A stretch of 40,548 nucleotides of DNA, taken from Acidobacteriota bacterium (GTDB taxonomy: Bacteria > Actinomycetota > Acidimicrobiia > ATN3). The stretch's first letter is position 1. Each line of letters begins with the position of its first letter. This document shows positions 37,408-40,548 of this stretch, in pieces. The DNA lies in contig QEUQ01000034.1 of NCBI GenBank assembly GCA_003577105.1, positions 1 through 40,548 of the forward strand. Direction: 5' to 3'. The position numbers and the translations under genes are program-made. A model generated the notes under the pieces. The model was not told the origin of the DNA. It did no database searches and worked only from the letters and a program-made list of their open reading frames with translations.

Positions 37408-38712
37408 TTGACAACGACAGTGACAATGCCCGTGTTGGGCGAGGGTATACCCGAAGGAAGGGTCCTCCGCTGGCGCGTCAGCGAGGGAGAGCGGGTTCAA
37501 GCGGGCGACGTCTTGTGTGATGTGACTGACGGGGAGCGAATCTCGGAGGTCGTCTCTCCCGGCGACGGCTGGCTTGAGTTGCGCATGGTCGTCGAGGACC
37601 AGGTTGTGCCGATTGCAGCGGCACTCTGCCGTATTGGGGATGTGCAACCCGACTCGTTCGCCGCCGCCGTGACCTCTGCAGTTGGCCCGGTTGATAGCTT
37701 AGAAACACCTCGGGCGACTTTCCGCATGCAACCGCCCGCCGGTGCCGAAGGGCGATCAGAGCCTCTTCACGCGCAAGTTTCAGCCGTGTCAAACGTACCT
37801 CCGCCAATGGAGAGCCGGCGCCTTGAGGCGCACGCATCGGAGGCCGTTGCCCCCCCGCCGACACCAGCGCCCGCAATTCACGCGCATGTTTCAGAGGGAG
37901 CAGATGAAGCGGAGCTAGCACCTCACCCACCTGACAAGCCGCGCGCTCGGGTGACCGCGGCGGGGGAGGAGCGCCTTGCGGGGTCTGGCGGTCTTGACGA
38001 GCTGCGCCCTGATGGCAATCGCAGGGGAGTTCTCTCTCCAGTGGTTCAGGGACTTGCCGCCGAATACGGCGTGAGCCTTGAGAAGATCATCGATGCCGCC
38101 GACGACGCGCACGGTCTTCCTGGCTTCGCCGCAGTGGAAGTCGGTTGCGACAAGATTCTTGACGCACTTGGTGTGCATCGAGCCGACTTTCTCGCCAGTA
38201 CCGGCTACGAGCTCTCACTCACCTCCTTCTTAGCACTGGCCGTCTGCAATTCGCTTCTCGAGTTTCCTTCGCTCAATGCCGGACTTGATCCGGCTAGTGG
38301 AAAGCTCACAGCTATGTCGCAGGTTGCGCTGAGAGTGGTGCGATATGGGGGAGGGCGCGCCTTGGATTCACAGGTGATCGAAGGCGCGGAGCGTCTGACC
38401 CTGAGGGCACTGGAGCGACATTGCCACGAGGGTGGCGGCGAGGCCGCGGCAAGCTTTGTGCTCGAAGACTACGGGCCGGCTGGAATCTCGATTGCGGTTC
38501 CACCCTTCGACGCCTCGACCGCTGCCGTTCTTGCAGTGGGTGCTCCGCATCCTCAGGTCGAACTGGACAACGGTTCGCCCGCGCAAGCTCTGAAGGTTAC
38601 GGCCGCGCTTACCTGGTACGCCGGTCTCGTGCCTACCGCCGATGCCGCCGGGTTCCTTGGGGGGCTGAAGGAGCGAATCGAAGGCTGGGACTGGGTCACG
38701 CTGGCCGGCTGA
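37408..38712 (+). CDS. E2-like protein (dihydrolipoamide acyltransferase fold) lacking lipoyl lysine and catalytic residues
   Basis: This 434-residue protein has the domain order of a 2-oxoacid dehydrogenase E2. The lipoyl domain (1-77; TVTMPVLGEGIPEGRVLRW, EGERVQAGDVLCDVTDGE) has Gly42 where the lipoyl Lys of the TDK motif should be. A Pro-rich linker follows. A peripheral subunit-binding-like segment (about 215-255; LSPVVQGLAAEYGVSLEKI) lacks the GTGxxGR core. The acyltransferase domain (about 260-434; SLTSFLALAVCNSLLEFPSLNAGLD) ends with WYAGLVPTADAAGFL in place of DHRxxDGAxAAxFL, so the catalytic His and Asp are Ala405 and Pro409. It is probably a structural or regulatory pseudo-enzyme. 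TTG 37408 follows AAGGAG by 5 bases. The frame is intact, so it is not an ordinary pseudogene. Confidence 0.85.
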   Translation: MTTTVTMPVLGEGIPEGRVLRWRVSEGERVQAGDVLCDVTDGERISEVVSPGDGWLELRMVVEDQVVPIAAALCRIGDVQPDSFAAAVTSAVGPVDSLETPRATFRMQPPAGAEGRSEPLHAQVSAVSNVPPPMESRRLEAHASEAVAPPPTPAPAIHAHVSEGADEAELAPHPPDKPRARVTAAGEERLAGSGGLDELRPDGNRRGVLSPVVQGLAAEYGVSLEKIIDAADDAHGLPGFAAVEVGCDKILDALGVHRADFLASTGYELSLTSFLALAVCNSLLEFPSLNAGLDPASGKLTAMSQVALRVVRYGGGRALDSQVIEGAERLTLRALERHCHEGGGEAAASFVLEDYGPAGISIAVPPFDASTAAVLAVGAPHPQVELDNGSPAQALKVTAALTWYAGLVPTADAAGFLGGLKERIEGWDWVTLAG

Positions 38713-38714
38713 AA

Positions 38715-40388
38715 GTGCTTGCGCCCACCGGAGTCGAATTCAAACCAGACTTCCTGCACATCCGTTGGATGGGGCGGGTCGCCTACCAAGAGGCGCTGGA
38801 TCTCCAGCGAGCGCTCGCCGATTCAGTGAGAGCTGGCAGGTCCCCTGGACATCTGCTCCTTCTCGAGCACGACCCTGTGTACACATATGGAGCACATGCG
38901 GTCGCCGAAAATTTTCTTGTTGACCCAAAGCTGCTGATCGAGGGGGGTGCTCTCGTCATCGAGGCCGATCGGGGCGGTGACGTGACTTTTCACGGTCCCG
39001 GGCAGCTGGTCGCATATCCGATCCTGGCGGTCGAGCGATTCAGCTCGCGCAGATGGGTCTCGGTTCTTGAGGCCTCCGTACGAAGGACTCTCAATGAATT
39101 CGGAATTGATGGCGTCACAGAACCCGAGTATCCGGGTGTCTGGGTGGGCGGGAAGAAGATCTGCGCAATTGGCGTAAGGATCAGCGGTGGAGTATCAACT
39201 CACGGTCTCGCTCTGAACGTGACAACTGACCTTTCGCGTTTCGACGCGATTGTTCCTTGCGGTATCGAGGGCAGGGGTGTTACCTCGATCAAGTCGGAAC
39301 TGGGCGAGCGGATCTCCATGGAGCGAATCGCTCGCTCATTGGCCGCTAGCTTCGCAGCCGAGATCGGTGGTGTCGGGTCAAGCTTTGAGGCCGCGCCATG
39401 GCCTCGATCCGATGGCAACGACACCGACGAGCCTGGCGAGGCAGATCGCCAAGAGATCACAAACTGGCCCGATCGAAGGCCGCGTGCTGCCGATGGAACA
39501 CTTCGCCCCGACTATGTGCGGGCGGCTGCCCGGTTCGACAAGGGCTATCGCTCCGTGATGTCAGTGGTGAGGGCAGGGGAGCTAAACACCGTTTGCGAAG
39601 AGGCGAAGTGCCCGAACATTTACGAGTGTTGGGCCGACGGAACGGCGACTTTCATGATTCTCGGAGACCAATGCACGAGGGCGTGTGGCTTCTGCAACGT
39701 CTCGACATCGCGACCTGGAGCTGTTGATTGGGATGAGCCTGATCGGGTTGCTCGTGCAGCCGCAGCCCTCGGACTCAGTCATGTGGTCGTCACCTCGGTC
39801 GCACGCGACGATCTCAGTGATGGGGGAGCAGCGGCATTCGCGGCAACGATTCGTGCGGTCAAGAAGTCCCTTGCCGGCGGGTCGGTTGAGGTGCTCATCC
39901 CAGATTTCAAAGGTGACAAGAAGTCGCTCGAGACCGTTCTCGCTGAACGCCCAGATGTCTTGAATCACAACGTCGAAACGGTGCCGCGCCTTCAGCGCTT
40001 GGTTCGCCCATCTGCCTCCTATGCCCGGTCGCTTGCAGTATTGGCGCGAGCGACCGGATCCGGTCATGGGATTGAGACCAAGTCCGGAATCATGCTCGGC
40101 CTCGGCGAGGACGAGTCTGAGGTGTCCTCGGTAATAAGTGACTTGGCAGCGGTTGGTGTCTCAATCCTCACAATTGGTCAGTACCTGCAGCCGACGGCGG
40201 CGCATCTGCCTGTTCAACGTTGGTGGCGACCCGATGAATTCGATGAGCTGGCTGACTTCGCGCGGCGAGCCGGAATCCGTGCCGTCGAGTCTTCGCCGCT
40301 GGTGCGGTCCAGCTATCGCGCCCACACTTCGCATCAAAGACTTGAGAGAATGAACCATCCGGTCGAGCTGCAGATCCAGGCGAGGTAA
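38715..40388 (+). CDS. LipB-LipA fusion: octanoyltransferase plus lipoyl synthase
   Basis: This 557-residue single chain joins both enzymes of lipoate assembly. Residues about 1-225 are LipB, which moves octanoate from acyl carrier protein to the target domain: DRGGDVTFHGPGQLVAYP, catalytic Lys in GGKKICAIGVR (147-148) and the nucleophile Cys182 in AIVPCGIEG. Residues about 250-557 are LipA, which inserts two sulfurs. The auxiliary cluster Cys are 294, 299 and 305 (CEEAKCPNIYECW), the radical SAM Cys are 320, 324 and 327 (CTRACGFCN), and the C-terminal RSSY is at 531-534. The linker (226-250) is Asp/Glu-rich, with no stop codon and no good internal start. GTG 38715 begins 2 bases after the E2-like stop. 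Confidence 0.93.
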   Translation: MLAPTGVEFKPDFLHIRWMGRVAYQEALDLQRALADSVRAGRSPGHLLLLEHDPVYTYGAHAVAENFLVDPKLLIEGGALVIEADRGGDVTFHGPGQLVAYPILAVERFSSRRWVSVLEASVRRTLNEFGIDGVTEPEYPGVWVGGKKICAIGVRISGGVSTHGLALNVTTDLSRFDAIVPCGIEGRGVTSIKSELGERISMERIARSLAASFAAEIGGVGSSFEAAPWPRSDGNDTDEPGEADRQEITNWPDRRPRAADGTLRPDYVRAAARFDKGYRSVMSVVRAGELNTVCEEAKCPNIYECWADGTATFMILGDQCTRACGFCNVSTSRPGAVDWDEPDRVARAAAALGLSHVVVTSVARDDLSDGGAAAFAATIRAVKKSLAGGSVEVLIPDFKGDKKSLETVLAERPDVLNHNVETVPRLQRLVRPSASYARSLAVLARATGSGHGIETKSGIMLGLGEDESEVSSVISDLAAVGVSILTIGQYLQPTAAHLPVQRWWRPDEFDELADFARRAGIRAVESSPLVRSSYRAHTSHQRLERMNHPVELQIQAR

Positions 40389-40393
40389 TTGAG

Positions 40394-40548
40394 ATGTCCG
40401 ATCAGCCACCTCCCGGCGCGTCACCGCTGCCACCCGAGAGCCAGGTGCCTGACCCATGGGCCGCGGCGCAGCAGTCCGACTTCCTTTATCGGCCTCAGCA
40501 GCCAGGCGAGACCCCGCAGGGTGCGCCATATCAGGGAGCGCAGGCATG
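40394..40548 (+). CDS. Pro/Gln-rich N-terminus of a protein cut by the window edge
   Basis: ATG 40394 has GAGG 8 bases upstream and opens a frame to the right edge. The 51 visible residues are low-complexity (MSDQPPPGASPLPPESQVP, QQSDFLYRPQQPGETPQG), as in the cytoplasmic tails that precede membrane domains of actinobacterial RDD, DUF4190 or similar proteins. The identity cannot be settled from this part. It starts 5 bases after the LipB-LipA stop and so probably belongs to the same transcript. Confidence 0.7.
   Translation, partial: MSDQPPPGASPLPPESQVPDPWAAAQQSDFLYRPQQPGETPQGAPYQGAQA

Noticed and set aside
38421-38714. Upstream extension of the LipB-LipA frame into the E2-like gene
   Set aside because: The frame is open, but this part is in another frame of the E2-like gene and is Arg-rich; LipB similarity begins only after 38715.

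Overview
The window looks like a chromosomal segment of a moderately GC-rich actinobacterium, probably from an uncultured or deep-branching class such as Acidimicrobiia or Thermoleophilia. This is inferred from gene content: ABC1/UbiB kinase, PadR regulator, DUF1802, GAF/HisKA_3 kinase and a Fur-controlled metal ABC operon. Many GTG/TTG starts and several promoters whose -10 box sits 6-8 nt before the start codon (leaderless transcripts) point the same way. No rRNA, tRNA or CRISPR array was recognised.

Region 1 (1-7.85 kb) is an accessory island. It holds the 3' end of an IS256-family element, a probable gene remnant, a small conserved-looking gene pair (1689-2335), an AbrB-type antitoxin with an eroded PIN toxin, an orphan MNT nucleotidyltransferase with a tightly coupled small ORF, two VapBC operons sharing a promoter-embedded motif, an aquaporin-ArsC arsenic pair, and an MNT-HEPN module lying between 33-bp direct repeats.

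Region 2 (7.86-13 kb) has two convergent pairs: a sphingosine-1-phosphate-lyase-like PLP enzyme with an ACAD10-like phosphotransferase, and a class III aminotransferase with an aldehyde dehydrogenase. Together they could handle an amino-lipid or amino-alcohol. Region 3 (13-21.9 kb) is envelope and regulation: a membrane protein with a Cys-rich head, a two-gene ABC-2 exporter preceded by a coupled 31-codon ORF, a GAF histidine kinase, a PadR-UbiB pair with a shared motif, a membrane phosphodiesterase of the alkaline phosphatase superfamily, and a coiled-coil membrane protein.

Region 4 (21.9-27 kb) starts with a structured leader (short ORF, alternative stems, terminator) just ahead of a cyclase-family hydrolase, followed by a thiolase, a small unknown protein, an ACMSD-type amidohydrolase, a DUF1802 protein and an alpha/beta hydrolase without its usual Ser. 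Region 5 (27-32.4 kb, minus strand) is a zinc-type uptake locus: Fur regulator, a strong palindromic operator inside the promoter, ZnuA, ZnuC, ZnuB, a second degenerate ZnuA and a polysaccharide deacetylase with a broken-looking 5' end.

Region 6 (32.4-35.7 kb, minus strand) is a thiamine thiazole operon, thiG-thiH plus a three-part protein joining a helical domain, ThiS and ThiE. Region 7 (35.8 kb to the end, plus strand) is a lipoate cluster: dihydrolipoamide dehydrogenase, an E2-like protein that has lost both the lipoyl lysine and the catalytic His/Asp, a single-chain LipB-LipA fusion, and the start of a Pro/Gln-rich protein. The most unusual items are the inactive-looking E2, the ThiS-ThiE and LipB-LipA fusions, and the leader RNA at about 21,980-22,240.
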